Source: Orientallactaga sibirica
Taxonomy: Eukaryota; Chordata; Mammalia; Rodentia; Dipodidae
Direction of reading: 5' to 3'
Assembly (NCBI GenBank): GCA_036365145.1
Contig: JAEOAD010000982.1
Span: 5,668,001 to 5,732,000 of the forward strand
Length of the DNA stretch: 64,000 nt
Below, in pieces: positions 42,991 to 53,940 of this stretch (positions are counted from its first letter, which is position 1; each line of letters opens with the position of its first letter). Below the pieces are notes generated by a model. It did no database searches. It had not been told where the DNA came from and worked only from the letters and a program-made list of their open reading frames with translations. A program made the position numbers and the translations under genes.

Positions 42991-43315
42991 AAGGAAGAAA
43001 TTATCCCCTAGCCCTGACTGAAGCCCAAGACAAGTTTGGCTCACATGTGCTTGGAGATAGGGCTGAAAATAGACCCCCAGCGGTGTTGTTTGTAAAAGAG
43101 AAAGACTAAAACCACCACCAACCATGCCTAAGACGAGAAATGGATGCCATTGTGTCATAGCTCCCTCGTGAAACATGGCATATACTACCCCAATGAAAAA
43201 AATCATAGAAGCAAAGTTGAGTGAGAAAAGCAAACCCTAATGGGATGGATATTCTTCACAGAAAACACAAAACCAAACTAGAGTAGTCCTCTATCCACTG
43301 AGAGGCTTATCAACA
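42991..43315. other. Single-copy-like DNA
   Basis: No recognised repeat. A 114-aa minus frame (42889-43233) begins here and ends inside LTR sequence; it is hydrophobic in part but has no domain. Confidence 0.5.
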
Positions 43316-43560
43316 GACATGTCCTGGAGGCTGGAAGTGCATGATCCAAGGGTGGCAGAGGCAGTGTCAGTGGAGCATTGCTTCGTGCTTCGTAGATGGC
43401 ACTTCTCACTGTGTCCTCACTTGCATGGTGGAAGGAGCAAGGAGCTCTCTGGGGTCTCTGTTAGAAGGATACTAATCCACCCTCATGACCTCATCACCTC
43501 CCAGAAGCCCCACATGCCAACACCATCACGTTGAGGTGAGGATTCTCCATAGGAACTGGC
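43316..43560 (-). mobile_element. MLT/MST-type LTR fragment, reversed
   Basis: 'ctggaggctggaagtgcatg', 'ctcactgtgtcctcacttgc', 'ccaccctcatgacctcatc', 'aacaccatcacgttgagg': the standard text order of a reversed MaLR LTR. Confidence 0.75.
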
Positions 43561-43633
43561 GAGGCCAGACGCTCAATCCACAGCCATGGCTGAGCCATGG
43601 TGAGAGTGAGGGGAGTTTAAGGATTAGGAAGTA

Positions 43634-43819
43634 GGGCTGGAGAGATGGCTTAGCAGTTTAAGGTGCCTGCCTGCAAAGCCTAACAATGCCCATTCCAAAC
43701 TCCAGGTCCCACGTGTAGCCAGACAGACACAAAACGTGTCGCAAGGGCGCAATGCTGCACTTGCCCACAGGGGGCACACACTTCTGGAGTTCATTCACAG
43801 CAGCTGAGAGGCTGCTGGC

Positions 43820-43852
<33 letters not shown>

Positions 43853-43885
43853 AGCTCGCTCTCTCTCAAATTAAAATAAAAAGAA
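43634..43885 (+). mobile_element. B2/Dip-like SINE, long form
   Basis: 'gggctggagagatggcttag', 'gtcgcaagggcgcaatgctg', (CT)n. GGAAGTA occurs on both sides as a likely TSD. Confidence 0.95.
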
Positions 43886-44164
43886 CTGGGAAGTAAGCGC
43901 ATGGGCTGCAGCTGGAGCAGCATTGGGCTGACTGCTGGTGTACTCCCACTGCCTCAGAAGGGCACTTGGCCTCCTCCACAGAGCTCCAGGGGCAGGTTTC
44001 CTCTTTGAAAATGTCATGCTCAGATTAACACCTGTACTTCACAGAAATTTTCAAAGACACTTATCTACACAGACTTTCTTCTTTTGAAATAATTTTTAAA
44101 AAACTTCACATTCTACAAATACTTTGTCATTGCCTTAAAAACTTAAAAGGTTATATCAAACATT
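43886..44164. other. Single-copy-like DNA
   Basis: No recognised repeat or gene. Confidence 0.5.
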
Positions 44165-44330
44165 CGTGACCCCACAGTGAATGTAGATAACCCCACTGAG
44201 GAGGGCCCTAGGTGGAATGTGCTGGAGGGAGGGGAACATAAGAGTGTATAACCTGATGTGACTATGACCAATATGCAGTGTGTTCATACAGTAAAGTTCA
44301 CAATTAATAACAAGAAAAATTTTTAAGTTG
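44165..44330 (+). mobile_element. L1 3' tail
   Basis: 'gaccccacagtgaatgtag', 'ccccactgaggagggccc', 'gtgctggagggaggggaac', then an A-rich end. Confidence 0.85.
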
Positions 44331-44340
44331 CTGGGTCAGA

Positions 44341-44563
44341 GGCTGGAGAGATGGCTCAGCAGTTAAGCACTTGTCTACAAAGCCTAAGGACCCTGGTTCA
44401 ATTCCCTAACACCCACATAAAGCCAGATGCAAAAGGTGGCACATGCATCTGGAGTTCGTTTGCAGTGGCTGGAGGCCCTGTCATGCCCATTCTCTCTTTA
44501 TCCATCTGCCTCTTTCACTCATTCTGCCCCCCCTCAAATAAATAAATTAAATTAAATTAAAAG
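44341..44563 (+). mobile_element. B2/Dip-like SINE
   Basis: 'gaggctggagagatggctc', AAATTA tail. AAGTTGCT flanks both ends ('aagttgctgggt' and 'aagttgcttggt'). Confidence 0.94.
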
Positions 44564-44575
44564 TTGCTTGGTGAG

Positions 44576-44775
44576 AAGAAGTATCCAGAGGCATTGCCGC
44601 CCCCCACAATGACTGCTGCTCTCACAATTCACAACTCAAAACCCCATGGTGAATACCAGTAACCCCATTGAGGAGGGCTCTGAGTGGAATGGGGGCAGGG
44701 AGGAGGGGAATGGGACAAACACATGTTTTATCCATACAAACAAAGTTTCTAACTAATAAAAAATAATATTTTTTA
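44576..44775 (+). mobile_element. Second L1 3' tail
   Basis: 'agtatccagaggcattgccg', 'ctgctgctctcacaattc', 'ccattgaggagggctctg', A-rich end. Confidence 0.87.
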
Positions 44776-44879
44776 AAGAAACATTTTTTAAAAGTTGAAC
44801 CAAAATAGGAATAAATATTTTTATGGCTTACTGAACTGTTACTATGTTCCCTATGAAAGGTGATGATACCAGGGCTCTT

Positions 44880-45490
44880 GGTTTCAAATCAGAATAGCTA
44901 TCATTGAGCAAACAACAATAAATGCTGGCAGTAATGCAGAGATCAGGTAAGGAACTCTTATCCACTACTGGTGGAGGTACAAACTGGTCATACAGCCACT
45001 GTGGAAATCAGTGTGGGCATTCGTCAAAAGAACTTAAACTAGAACTACCATGTGATCATCTGTACCACTTCTGGGATGTGCCCATTCTATGGAAACTAAG
45101 GCAGCCTTGTGACATTTACCTGCACACCCATGTTTCCATGTTTATTGCAGCACTTTTCACAATAGTTAAACAAGTTATGGAATCAGCCTAGACGTCCATC
45201 AGTCAATGAATGGATAAAGAAAAGGTTGTATATGTGCACAATGAAGTTTTAGGCACAAAGAAGAGTGAAATGATGTCATTTGCAGGAAAATGGATGGAAC
45301 TGGGGTCCAACATGTTAAGTAAAATAAGCCAGACTCAGAAAGACAAGTGTGAGGGGGAGAACAGGTGTGGGGGAAAGAGTGGCAAGAGAAAATAATAGAG
45401 AGGTGAATATGAGCAAATTACCTGATATACATGTTTGAAAATGTCCAAATGAAATCCACCATGTTCTACAATGAATATAGGCTAATTCAA
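44880..45490 (+). mobile_element. L1 ORF2 C-terminal region, sense, degraded
   Basis: 'atccactactggtggaggt', 'ccactgtggaaatcagtgtg', 'tttattgcagcacttttcac', 'gacgtccatcagtcaatg'. Frames such as 45210-45395 keep short matches (KVVYVHNEVL in place of the usual WYIYTMEYY) but are broken. Confidence 0.9.
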
Positions 45491-45500
45491 AAAATAAATA

Positions 45501-45650
45501 AGCCGGGTATGATGGCGCATGTCTTTGATCCCAGCTCTCGGGAGGCAGAGGCAGGGGGATCACTGTGAGTTCCAGGCCAGCCTGAGACCACGTAGTGAAT
45601 TCCAGGTCAGCCTGAGATAGAGTGAGAGCCTACCTCAAAAAACTGATAAT
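45501..45650 (+). mobile_element. B1 SINE
   Basis: Full length: 'gccgggtatgatggcgcatg', 'ttccaggtcagcctgagata'. Confidence 0.94.
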
Positions 45651-45654
45651 AATT

Positions 45655-46007
45655 AGGGCCAGGCCTAGTGGCATACGCCTTTAATTCTAGCACTAGAGAG
45701 TCTGAAGTAGGAGGATCTCCATGAATTCAGGACTAGCCAGCCTGGGGCTGGACAGATGGTTTAGTCATTAAGGAGCTTGCCTACAAAGCCAAAGAATCCA
45801 GGTTTGATTCCCCAGGATTTACATAAGTCAGATGCACAGGGTAGTACATGCATTTGGTGGTCCATGCAATTCTCTTTATTAATAATTAATAATATTAATA
45901 TTTATAATTAATAAAAATAAATATTTTTAAAAATGCTAACCTGGGCTAAAGTGTGAGTCCCAAGTCAGGCTGGGCTAGAATGAGACTCCACTTCAAAAAC
46001 AAAACCT
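45655..46007 (+). mobile_element. B1 SINE split by a B2/Dip
   Basis: The head half runs to about 45742 ('gtggcatacgcctttaattc') and the rest resumes near 45938 ('gggctaaagtgtgagtccc'). Confidence 0.82.
45744..45937 (+). mobile_element. B2/Dip-like SINE
   Basis: 'ggggctggacagatggttta', 'aatccaggtttgattcccca', AATATTAAT-rich tail (45876-45930). Confidence 0.88.
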
Positions 46008-46009
46008 AG

Positions 46010-46240
46010 CCGGGCGTGGTGGCACATGCCTTTAATCCCAGCACTTGGAGGCAGAGGTAGGAGGATCGCCATGAGTTCAAGGCCACCCTGAGACTACATA
46101 GTGAATTCCAGGTCAGCCTGAGCTGTAGTGAACCTCAAAAAATCCAGGTCAGCCTGGGCCAGAGGCCACCCTGAGACATAGTGCACAGGTCAGCCTGGAC
46201 CAAACCAAAAAAAAAAAAAAAAAAAAATAAATAAATAAAA
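46010..46240 (+). mobile_element. B1 SINE with internally repeated 3' segments
   Basis: A normal B1 to about 46130, followed by two further partial copies of its 3' blocks ('aggtcagcctgggccag', 'ggccaccctgagacatag', 'aggtcagcctggacc') before the A tail at 46207-46230. Confidence 0.88.
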
Positions 46241-46256
46241 CCTAAAAGTAATCAGG

Positions 46257-46345
46257 TTAGGGGAGTATCTCAGTGGTTATGTGTTTGCTTAGCAAGCACA
46301 AGGCCCTGGGTTCAATGCCAGCACTGCACAAAACAAAACAAAGAT
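46257..46345 (+). mobile_element. ID SINE
   Basis: 'agtatctcagtggttatgtg', 'gcttagcaagcacaaggccc', 'tgggttcaatgccagcac', A-rich tail. Copy 2 lacks the 6 bp CTTAGC. Confidence 0.88.
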
Positions 46346-46359
46346 AATTAAATCGTGGA

Positions 46360-46450
46360 TGGGAAATAGCTCAATGGGTGGTGTTTGCCATACAAGCATA
46401 AGGACCTGACTTCAGATCCCCAACTTCATTCAGGCACCCAGGATGACCCA
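46360..46450 (+). mobile_element. B4/ID-like head fragment
   Basis: 'gaaatagctcaatgggtgg', 'catacaagcataaggacc', 'tcagatccccaacttc'. Confidence 0.6.
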
Positions 46451-47482
46451 AACCTAAAACTTTTAGAGAAGGAAATAGTACATAAAATTGCCCCCTCTCC
46501 CTTCTCAGAAGGTGTGAATTGTCTATAACAAAGCACACTTCATTATTTAGCAATCTGTGTATTCCTTAGAAAGCAAACCTCCAAAGCACATATGCTGGGT
46601 TAATGCCTGTGGTGTCTGCATTGTTGGTCCAGCGGGGGAGGGACTTCTTGTCATCAGTGGAGTGATTTGGGAAGATAAAAGGCAAATGGTTGAGGTTCTG
46701 GGATTCCTTAGGTGATTACGTCATTTTGCTTGGGTGTTCAAATCACCATGGGGAGTATCAAAATTCCCAAACCAGAGCCACCCCCACAAATCATAGAGCC
46801 ATAATCCAGGCAGGCAGGGACAGAGATTGGAGTACCCCAAGTGACTCTGGTTTCAGGCACTGAGGAAGGTGGGGCACAATGACCTAGAGACAGAAGTAAG
46901 TATTGGTAAAAAACCTAATTTTCATTCACTATAAAGGCAGAGGGGCAATCGGGTAGCTCTGTGCCCTTACTCCTACTGAAAATTCTAAATGTTTAAGACA
47001 GTGCTATCCACAAATAGGACTTCTACGGGGAAACAGATGAGGTTTCATGCTACTAGAATAATCTTAGCTCTTCTTATTTTGATTCTGGGAGCAGAGTAAG
47101 AATTTCCACAGGCTTTCTGCCCTTTGTTGTTAAAAAAAAAAAAAAAAACAGCTGTGAGCAGACTAAGGAAGGCAGCACACAAGGATAGCCCTCCCTGGCC
47201 ACCTCTGGGGATGCTGTTATCCATGAATCTGGCTGGCTCAGACATTATCTTTCCTTTGAGGGACTCTGTTATCTTTATTAATTTCCCAAAGAGAACAAAT
47301 AGCCCCTCTAAAAATTGCTTAGGTTCCTAGAAAAGGTAAATAAACATTTTGTCCTAAATTTATATTATGAATGACATTTGCAACCTAATGGGAAAGTCTA
47401 TTTATTTTTTCAAATTGTATCATCTCCTTCCCACAAATAAATTAAACTCTAGTTCTCTACTCAGCATTGAGAAAACAAGCTT
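46451..47482. other. 1 kb repeat-poor DNA (duplicated at 51738-52788)
   Basis: No repeat recognised apart from A17 at 47132-47148. Frames of 60-68 aa recur in both copies only because the DNA is duplicated. No gene. Confidence 0.6.
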
Positions 47483-47600
47483 GGCCCAGCATGGAATCCT
47501 AGTTCTTGGAAGGCTAAGCTGGAGGATCACAAGTTCAAGACCAGCCTGGCTGGCATAATGAGACCTCACCTAAAAAACAAGACAAAGAAAGAAAAGAACA
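47483..47600 (+). mobile_element. Old B1-like SINE
   Basis: 'ggcccagcatggaatcctag', 'caagttcaagaccagcctgg', 'aatgagacctcacctaaaa', followed by AGAAC/AGAAA units. Confidence 0.75.
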
Positions 47601-47689
47601 GAACAGAACAGAAAAGAAGCCAGAAGACAGTATGCATAAATACATTCTTACTAGATATTTGCTCCACCCTTATAACTAAGAAAGAGATA

Positions 47690-48297
47690 AATTTATATGT
47701 AATTATATATTATATATTACTATATATAATACAGTCATATGTATACTATGTATTGTATAACACATACTATGTATGCATTATAATTACATATTTTAAATAT
47801 ATAATTATAAATCTGTTGTTAATATATGAAATGTATGGTAATTTATGACTATATGGAAATATGCATACCTATATAATAAGTATTACATAATAAATAATAT
47901 ATAATATGCTTACTTATAATAAAGAATAATACAGTCATTTCTAATTTATTAGAAAAAGTACCTCTATATAATACTCATAACATTAATATGTATTTATATC
48001 CTTTGCATATAAATATAGATCAGTACATACACATAAGTATAGGTTGTACATATAATACAGGTGTATTTAATTGTATAATTATATGCAATATAGGCATTAT
48101 ATATGAATATACATGTTATATGTAATATTACATGTACTATGTTATTTGATTATAAGCAGACATATGGTAAATATGTTACCTGGTTATCTGGATCTATCCA
48201 GGTAACATGTGTATGTAGTTATGCATCACATTATGGGCAAACACATATATAATACAATATACGTCAAATGTATTATTTTATGTGTTTATTTCATATA
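47690..48297. repeat. 600-bp very AT-rich block
   Basis: Dominated by TA, ATATAT and TATGTA text, with little G or C. Contains an 11-bp inverted repeat ATGTTACCTGG / CCAGGTAACAT at 48173-48183 and 48198-48208 with a 14-nt loop. Confidence 0.85.
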
Positions 48298-48626
48298 TGT
48301 TATGGTTTGGATGTAAAATGTCCGCTACATACTCATGTGCTTGAACACTTGGTCCCCAGGTGGTGGCATGGTTTAGGAAGGTTGTATAATCTTTAGGAGG
48401 TGGAGCCTTGATGAAGGGAGTCGCTGAGACAAGTCTTGAGGTTTTATAGCAAAACCCACTTCCTGTTTGCTCACTCTCCTTCTTGACTCTGGCTGCAATG
48501 TGACCTCCTACTGCCAGACCAGGATAGATGTATTCCCAAAAAACTGTAAGCCCAAATAAACTCTTCCCTCCTTAAGCTGCCTCTTGTTGGGCATTTGGTC
48601 ACACAAATGAGTGACTAATATCTTAC
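48298..48626 (+). mobile_element. Solo MaLR-like LTR, sense
   Basis: Begins TGTTATGGTTTGGATG, ends near 'gactaatatcttaca'. Contains 'cttggtccccaggtggtg' and an 'aataaactcttccctcc' polyadenylation-type block. Confidence 0.82.
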
Positions 48627-49734
48627 ACATAAATTCAGAAAACACATCTTGGGCTCAGAAAAACTTACTTTAATCTTAATTTGATCTATTACCTTAAAGT
48701 GATGATTGAGAAGGTCTTTAAATTTTTAACTAGTTTTTAATGTGCAGCTTCTTTTCTTGAAATTTTAAGATGTTAAAATAGTGTAGTTGATCATAATCTC
48801 CTCCCATTATTCTCTCCTGTTCCACCTCTTCCACCTGATTTTACTTAAACTACTCCTCGTACCAAGTAGTCCTTCCCCTGTTCTGATGTCTCATTCTTTT
48901 TGCCCTCCTCTGTCCTCTATGTCAAAATTTTGATGGGCACAGTATTATGCAGATCTTAACCAGCACAGAAATAGTTAACAACAAAAAAAAATGTTAAGAA
49001 ATCTCAGCCTTGCTGGGTTTCAAATTTTTCATTGGAACTGCTAAAGACATATAACTGAGCTTGTCTACATCCCATTTGAGGATCTCTTCACACACATTAG
49101 GGGTGACTCGGGCTTGCTCCGTTCAGGACTAGGAAGCGAGCAGCACCCAGGAGGCCCACCACCAGGTTCCAAGTGCTTGTGGGCTGACTCAGTGCCACTT
49201 GGGTTCATTCAGCCATGCTAATTTGTTTGTCAAGTTGTGTTTCCACTCAGCGTGAGGAATTACCTTGCACTTGAAATTAATGAGGAAATTTTAGAGGTTT
49301 TCCAGAGATTTCTGGATATTTCTGCTTTGTCATTAACTGGTGGCTACTTAGTGCCTACAGATATTTGGCCACATCAATGTTGATCATTCAGATAATTAAT
49401 AAATGTCTCTTGTGAATCCCTATCAGCTCTGGCCATATTATCTAAAATGGCAACATCCCCCAGCTTAAATCAGAGTTATCTTTGCCACCCACTCTGCTTT
49501 TCTTCCTGTCTCTCTTTACTATACTAACAAGATGTACATTTTACTTATTCATCTTATAGAAGTTCATGACATCACCACTAGAGTCTAAGCCTTATAAAGA
49601 TAAGAATTCAGAGCTATTATTTGGCTGGTAAATTGCAAGTGCTTAAAACAGTGTTTAGCAAATTGTGATCAATAAATGTTTGCTGATGACACGAATAAGC
49701 CAAAATATAAACAGATCAATGAGGAAAACAGCAG
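48627..49734. other. 1.1 kb repeat-poor DNA in the duplicated unit
   Basis: No repeat recognised. From about 49200 to 49480 there are several TAAT/ATTA motifs ('gaaattaatgagg', 'gataattaataaatg') of the kind seen in conserved non-coding elements. That reading is inference only. Confidence 0.55.
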
Positions 49735-49901
49735 GCCAGACACAGGAGCTTGTGCCTGTAGTCCCAGGACTCTGGAGATGGATGCAGGAGGACCCTGCCA
49801 CTTTGTGTATCTGACATCAAGTGAGTACTGGGAACTCAAACTTGGATGCAGCCAACTTTGCAAGAAAATGTATTTAACTACTGAACCATCACCCCAGCCC
49901 C
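49735..49901. mobile_element. B1 fragment joined to a reversed B2/Dip head
   Basis: 49735-49794 is B1 sense ('cctgtagtcccaggactctg'). 49795-49901 is reversed B2/Dip ('gcaagaaaatgtatttaac', 'gaaccatcaccccagccc'). Confidence 0.7.
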
Positions 49902-50110
49902 TGGTTTAGAGATTTACAGAATGTTTTGGCTCCCTTATTTTACACTTACATCCCAAACTCCATGAACAAGGGGCAGGCAGGAGTCTGTAAAAAGTGGAGT
50001 GATAAATATTTGAATTTTCACGGGGCCACACAAACTCTGTGGCCGCCCCTCAGCTGTGCTATTGTCACACAAAAGCAGATGTAAAGGCATATTTCTAAGA
50101 GAAATATACT

Positions 50111-50357
50111 GGGCTGGGTAGTTGGCCCAGTGGATAAAACACTTGCCTCACAAGCCTGAGTACCTGAGTTGGGATCCCCAGAAATCACACAAAAGTCAGA
50201 AGCTATGGTGGGCTTCTGTAATCCCAGCACACAGAAGACTGGAAGGGAGGTAGAGACTGGAGAATTTCCTGGAACAGCTCGCCTGATGAATGCATCAAGA
50301 AGAAGAAGACCAAGACTCTTCCTCAGAGGAAATAGAAGGCAAGATGTCCTCTGATCA

Positions 50358-50393
<36 letters not shown>

Positions 50394-50460
50394 TGGCACA
50401 TTCACACCTCTACTCATATGTGAGCATGCACACATACACACAAAAAATATTTTTAAAAAA
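50111..50460 (+). mobile_element. B4 SINE with (CA)16
   Basis: 'gggctgggtagttggcccag', 'gtaatcccagcacacagaag', 'gatgtcctctgatcacc', (CA)16 at 50359-50390. Confidence 0.88.
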
Positions 50461-50472
50461 TCAAAAAGGTTA

Positions 50473-50727
50473 TAGGGCTGGAGAGATAGCTTAGCAGTTC
50501 AGGCGCTTGCCTGCAAAACGTAAGAACTCCTGGTTGAATCTCTAGGTCCCACATAAGCCAGATGCACAGCGACACAAGTGCACAATGTTGCACATGCACA
50601 CAAGGGGGTGCACACATCTGGAGTTCATTTGCAACAGCTGAAGGCCCTGGCGTGCCCATTCTCTCTCTCTCTCTCTCTCTCTTCTCTTTCTCTCTCTCCT
50701 TTTCTCTCTCTCTCAAAAAATAACAAT
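50473..50727 (+). mobile_element. B2/Dip-like SINE, long form
   Basis: TSD AAAAAGGTTA at 50463-50472 and 50728-50737. Block 'gcacatgcacacaaggggg', (CT)n. Confidence 0.95.
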
Positions 50728-50737
50728 AAAAAGGTTA

Positions 50738-51310
50738 CATACTATCGAAATCCAACTCTGCCATATTCTAAAAATGGCAAAACTATGGGAGATGGTAACA
50801 ATAACAAAGATATCAGTGGTCACCAGGGTCTGGGGGAACCAGGAGGGAATGAGTGCAGAAGAGGATGTAATGACTCTGTCTCCCACTGGCTTGGTGGATA
50901 GATGCATTCCACAGCTGTAAATCTATGTAGGCTATGCACCACAGGCATTGACCAGGGTAAACTGTGGAGATGTGGACAGTGACAGAAACCACACGTTTAA
51001 TCAGATCTATGGGTACACTTCTGCTCAGTTCTGCTGTGAACCTGCATCTGCTCTCAAAAGCAGTCTGTTTGAAAAAATGGGAGAAAGGAGGTAGTTATGG
51101 ATGGGCTTGGCCTAGTCAAGTGACCCTTGGAGGAAGGTCCCAGCTTTCCTTAAATTGTACGTGCACACTTGTAGTTACAGTGATCTCCCCTTCTATCCTT
51201 AAAGTGCCAGTACATACATTCCACCAGCACCCCAGGGAGCCTGGAAGGGTATCATTGCATACTCAAGAATGCAAATGGGAATGCAACTTGACAGACACCT
51301 TGACTAGAAG
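50738..51310. other. Single-copy-like DNA (duplicated)
   Basis: May include old L1 3'-type text near 50770-51100 ('gtggtcaccagggtctgggg'). A 123-aa frame (50964-51335) has no domain. Confidence 0.5.
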
Positions 51311-51522
51311 GTGGTCTGGGAAGATGGCTCAGTAAAGTGCTTGCCTCACAAGCATAAGTATCCCAGTTAATCCTCAGGAGCACGTTCCTGTAGTCCCATA
51401 AATGAGATGGTAGAAACAGGTGTATCCTTGGAGCTTTCTGGCCAGCCAATCTAACCTAGTTGGTGAGTTGCAGGCCAATGAAAGAGCCTGTCTAAAAAAA
51501 AAAAAAAAAAAAAGTAGATGGT
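51311..51522 (+). mobile_element. B4 SINE, truncated by the duplication junction
   Basis: 'tgggaagatggctcagtaaa', 'gttcctgtagtcccataaat', 'aaagagcctgtct', A tract. Its continuation is found only after copy 2 (to 57090). Confidence 0.82.
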
Positions 51523-51548
51523 GTCAGGCATGTTGCAAAGTAATCAGG

Positions 51549-51630
51549 TTAGGGAGTATCTCAGTGGTTATGTGTTTGAAGCACAAGGCCCTGGGTTCAA
51601 TACCAGCACTGCACAAAACAAAACAAAGAT
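51549..51630 (+). mobile_element. ID SINE (copy 2)
   Basis: Counterpart of 46257-46345 with the 6-bp deletion that removes part of the ID core. Confidence 0.86.
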
Positions 51631-52419
51631 AATTAAATCGTGGATGGGAAATAGCTCAATGGGTGGTGTTTGCCATACAAGCATAAGGACCTGACTTCAG
51701 ATCCCCAACTTCATTCAGGCACCCAGGATGACCCAAACCTAAAACTTTTAGAGAAGGAAATAGTACATAAAATTGCCCCCTCTCCCTTCTCAGAAGGTGT
51801 GAATTGTCTATAACAAAGCACACTTCATTATTTAGCAATCTGTGTATTCCTTAGAAAGCAAACCTCCAAAGCACATATGCTGGGTTAATGACTGTGGTGT
51901 CTGCATTGTTGGTCCAGCGGGGGGGGGGGAGGGACTTCTTGTCATCAGTGGAGTGATTTGGGAAGATAAAAGGCAAATGGTTGAGGTTCTGGGATTCCTT
52001 AGGTGATTACGTCATTTTGCTTGGGTGTTCAAATCACCATGGGGAGTATCAAAATTCCCAAACCAGAGCCACCCCCACAAATCATAGAGCCATAATCCAG
52101 GCAGGCAGGGACAGAGATTGGAGTACCCCAAGTGACTCTGGTTTCAGGCACTGAGGAAGGTGGGGCACAATGACCTAGAGACAGAAGTAAGTATTGGAAA
52201 AAAACCTAATTTTCATTCACTATAAAGGCAGAGGGGCAATCGGGTAGCTCTGTGCCCTTACTCCTACTGAAAATTCTAAATGTTTAAGACAGTGCTATCC
52301 ACAAATAGGACTTCTACGGGGAAACAGATGAGGTTTCATGCTACTAGAATAATCTTAGCTCTTCTTATTTTGATTCTGGGAGCAGAGTAAGAATTTCCAC
52401 AGGCTTTCTGCCCTTTGTT

Positions 52420-52423
<4 letters not shown>

Positions 52424-52454
<31 letters not shown>
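52424..52454 (+). repeat. A31 tract
   Basis: Counterpart of the A17 tract at 47132-47148. Confidence 0.95.
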
Positions 52455-52455
<1 letters not shown>

Positions 52456-52788
52456 AGCTGTGAGCAGACTAAGGAAGGCAGCACACAAGGATAGCCCTCC
52501 CTGGCCACCTCTGGGGATGCTATTATCCATGAATCTGGCTGGCTCAGACATTATCTTTCCTTTGAGGGACTCTGTTATCTTTATTAATTTTCCAAAGAGA
52601 ACAAATAGCCCCTCTAAAAATTGCTTAGGTTCCTAGAAAAGGTAAATAAACATTTTGTCCTAAATTTATATTACGAATGACATTTGCAACCTAATGGGAA
52701 AGTCTATTTATTTTTTCAAATTGTATCATCTCCTTCCCACAAATAAATTAAACTCTAGTTCTCTACTCAGCTTTGAGAAAACAAGCTT

Positions 52789-52906
52789 GGCCCAGCATGG
52801 AATCCTAGTTCTTGGAAGGCTAAGCTGGAGGATCACAAGTTCAAGACCAGCCTGGCTGGCATAATGAGATCTCACCTAAAAAACAAGACAAAGAAAGAAA
52901 AGAACA
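52789..52906 (+). mobile_element. Old B1-like SINE (copy 2)
   Basis: Counterpart of 47483-47600. Confidence 0.75.
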
Positions 52907-52999
52907 GAACAGAACAGAAAAGAAGCCAGAAGACAGTATGCATAAATACATTCTTACTAGATATTTGCTCCACCCTTATAACTAAGAAAGAGATAAATT

Positions 53000-53606
53000 T
53001 ATATGTAATTATATATTATATATTACTATATATAATACAGTCATATGTATACTATGTATTGTATAACACATACTATGTATGCATTATAATTAATATTTTA
53101 AATATATAATTATAAATCTGTTGTTAATATATGAAATGTATGGTAATTTATGACTATATGGAAATATGCATACCTATATAATAAGTATTACATAATAAAT
53201 AATATATAATATGCTTACTTATAATAAAGAATAATACAGTCATTTCTAATTTATTAGAAAAAAAGTACCTCTATATAATACTCATAACATTAATATGTAT
53301 TTATATCCTTTGCATATAAATATAGATCAGTACACATACACATTAGTATAGATTGTACATATAATACAGGTGTATTTAATTGTATAATTATATGCAATAT
53401 AGGCATTATATATGAATATACATGTTATATGTAATATTACATGTACTATGTTATTTGATTATAAGCAGACATATGGTAAATATGTTACCTGGTTATCTGG
53501 ATCTATCCAGGTAACATGTGTATGTAGTTATGCATCACATTATGGGCAAACACATATATAATACAATATACGTCAAATGTATTATTTTATGTGTTTATTT
53601 CATATA
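53000..53606. repeat. AT-rich block (copy 2)
   Basis: Counterpart of 47690-48297; the inverted repeat is conserved at 53482-53492 and 53507-53517. Confidence 0.85.
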
Positions 53607-53940
53607 TGTTATGGTTTGGATGTAAAATGTCCGCTACATACTCATGTGCTTGAACACTTGGTCCCCAGGTGGTGGCATGGTTTAGGAAGGTTGTATAATC
53701 TTTAGGAGGTGGAGCCTTGATGAAGGAAGTGAGTCGCTGAGACAAGTCTTGAGGTTTTATAGCAAAACCCACTTCCTGTTTGCTCACTCTCCTTCTTGAC
53801 TCTGGCTGCAATGTGACCTCCTACTGCCAGACCAGGATAGATGTATTCCCAAAAAACTGTAAGCCCAAATAAACTCTTCCCTCCTTAAGCTGCCTCTTGT
53901 TGGGCATTTGGTCACACAAATGAGTGACTAATATCTTACA
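53607..53940 (+). mobile_element. Solo MaLR-like LTR (copy 2)
   Basis: Counterpart of 48298-48626, with a small insertion near 'gaaggaagtgagtcgctgag'. Confidence 0.82.

Larger units (their letters stand above)
46245..51536 (+). repeat. 5.3-kb tandem duplication, copy 1
   Basis: 5,292 bp that recurs head to tail at 51537-56858. Differences by eye are about 30 substitutions, several 1-6-bp indels and microsatellite length changes (A17 vs A31, (CA)16 vs (CA)19). Contains ID, B4, B1, B2/Dip, an LTR, an AT-rich block and repeat-poor DNA, and no gene. It ends 14 bp into a B1 (51523-51536), so its right end is the derived junction. Confidence 0.97.

Noticed and set aside
50964..51335. 123-aa frame conserved in both 5.3-kb copies (also 56288-56659)
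   Set aside because: Conservation only reflects recent duplication of the DNA. There is no domain and no sign of selection on codons that can be judged from so few differences.
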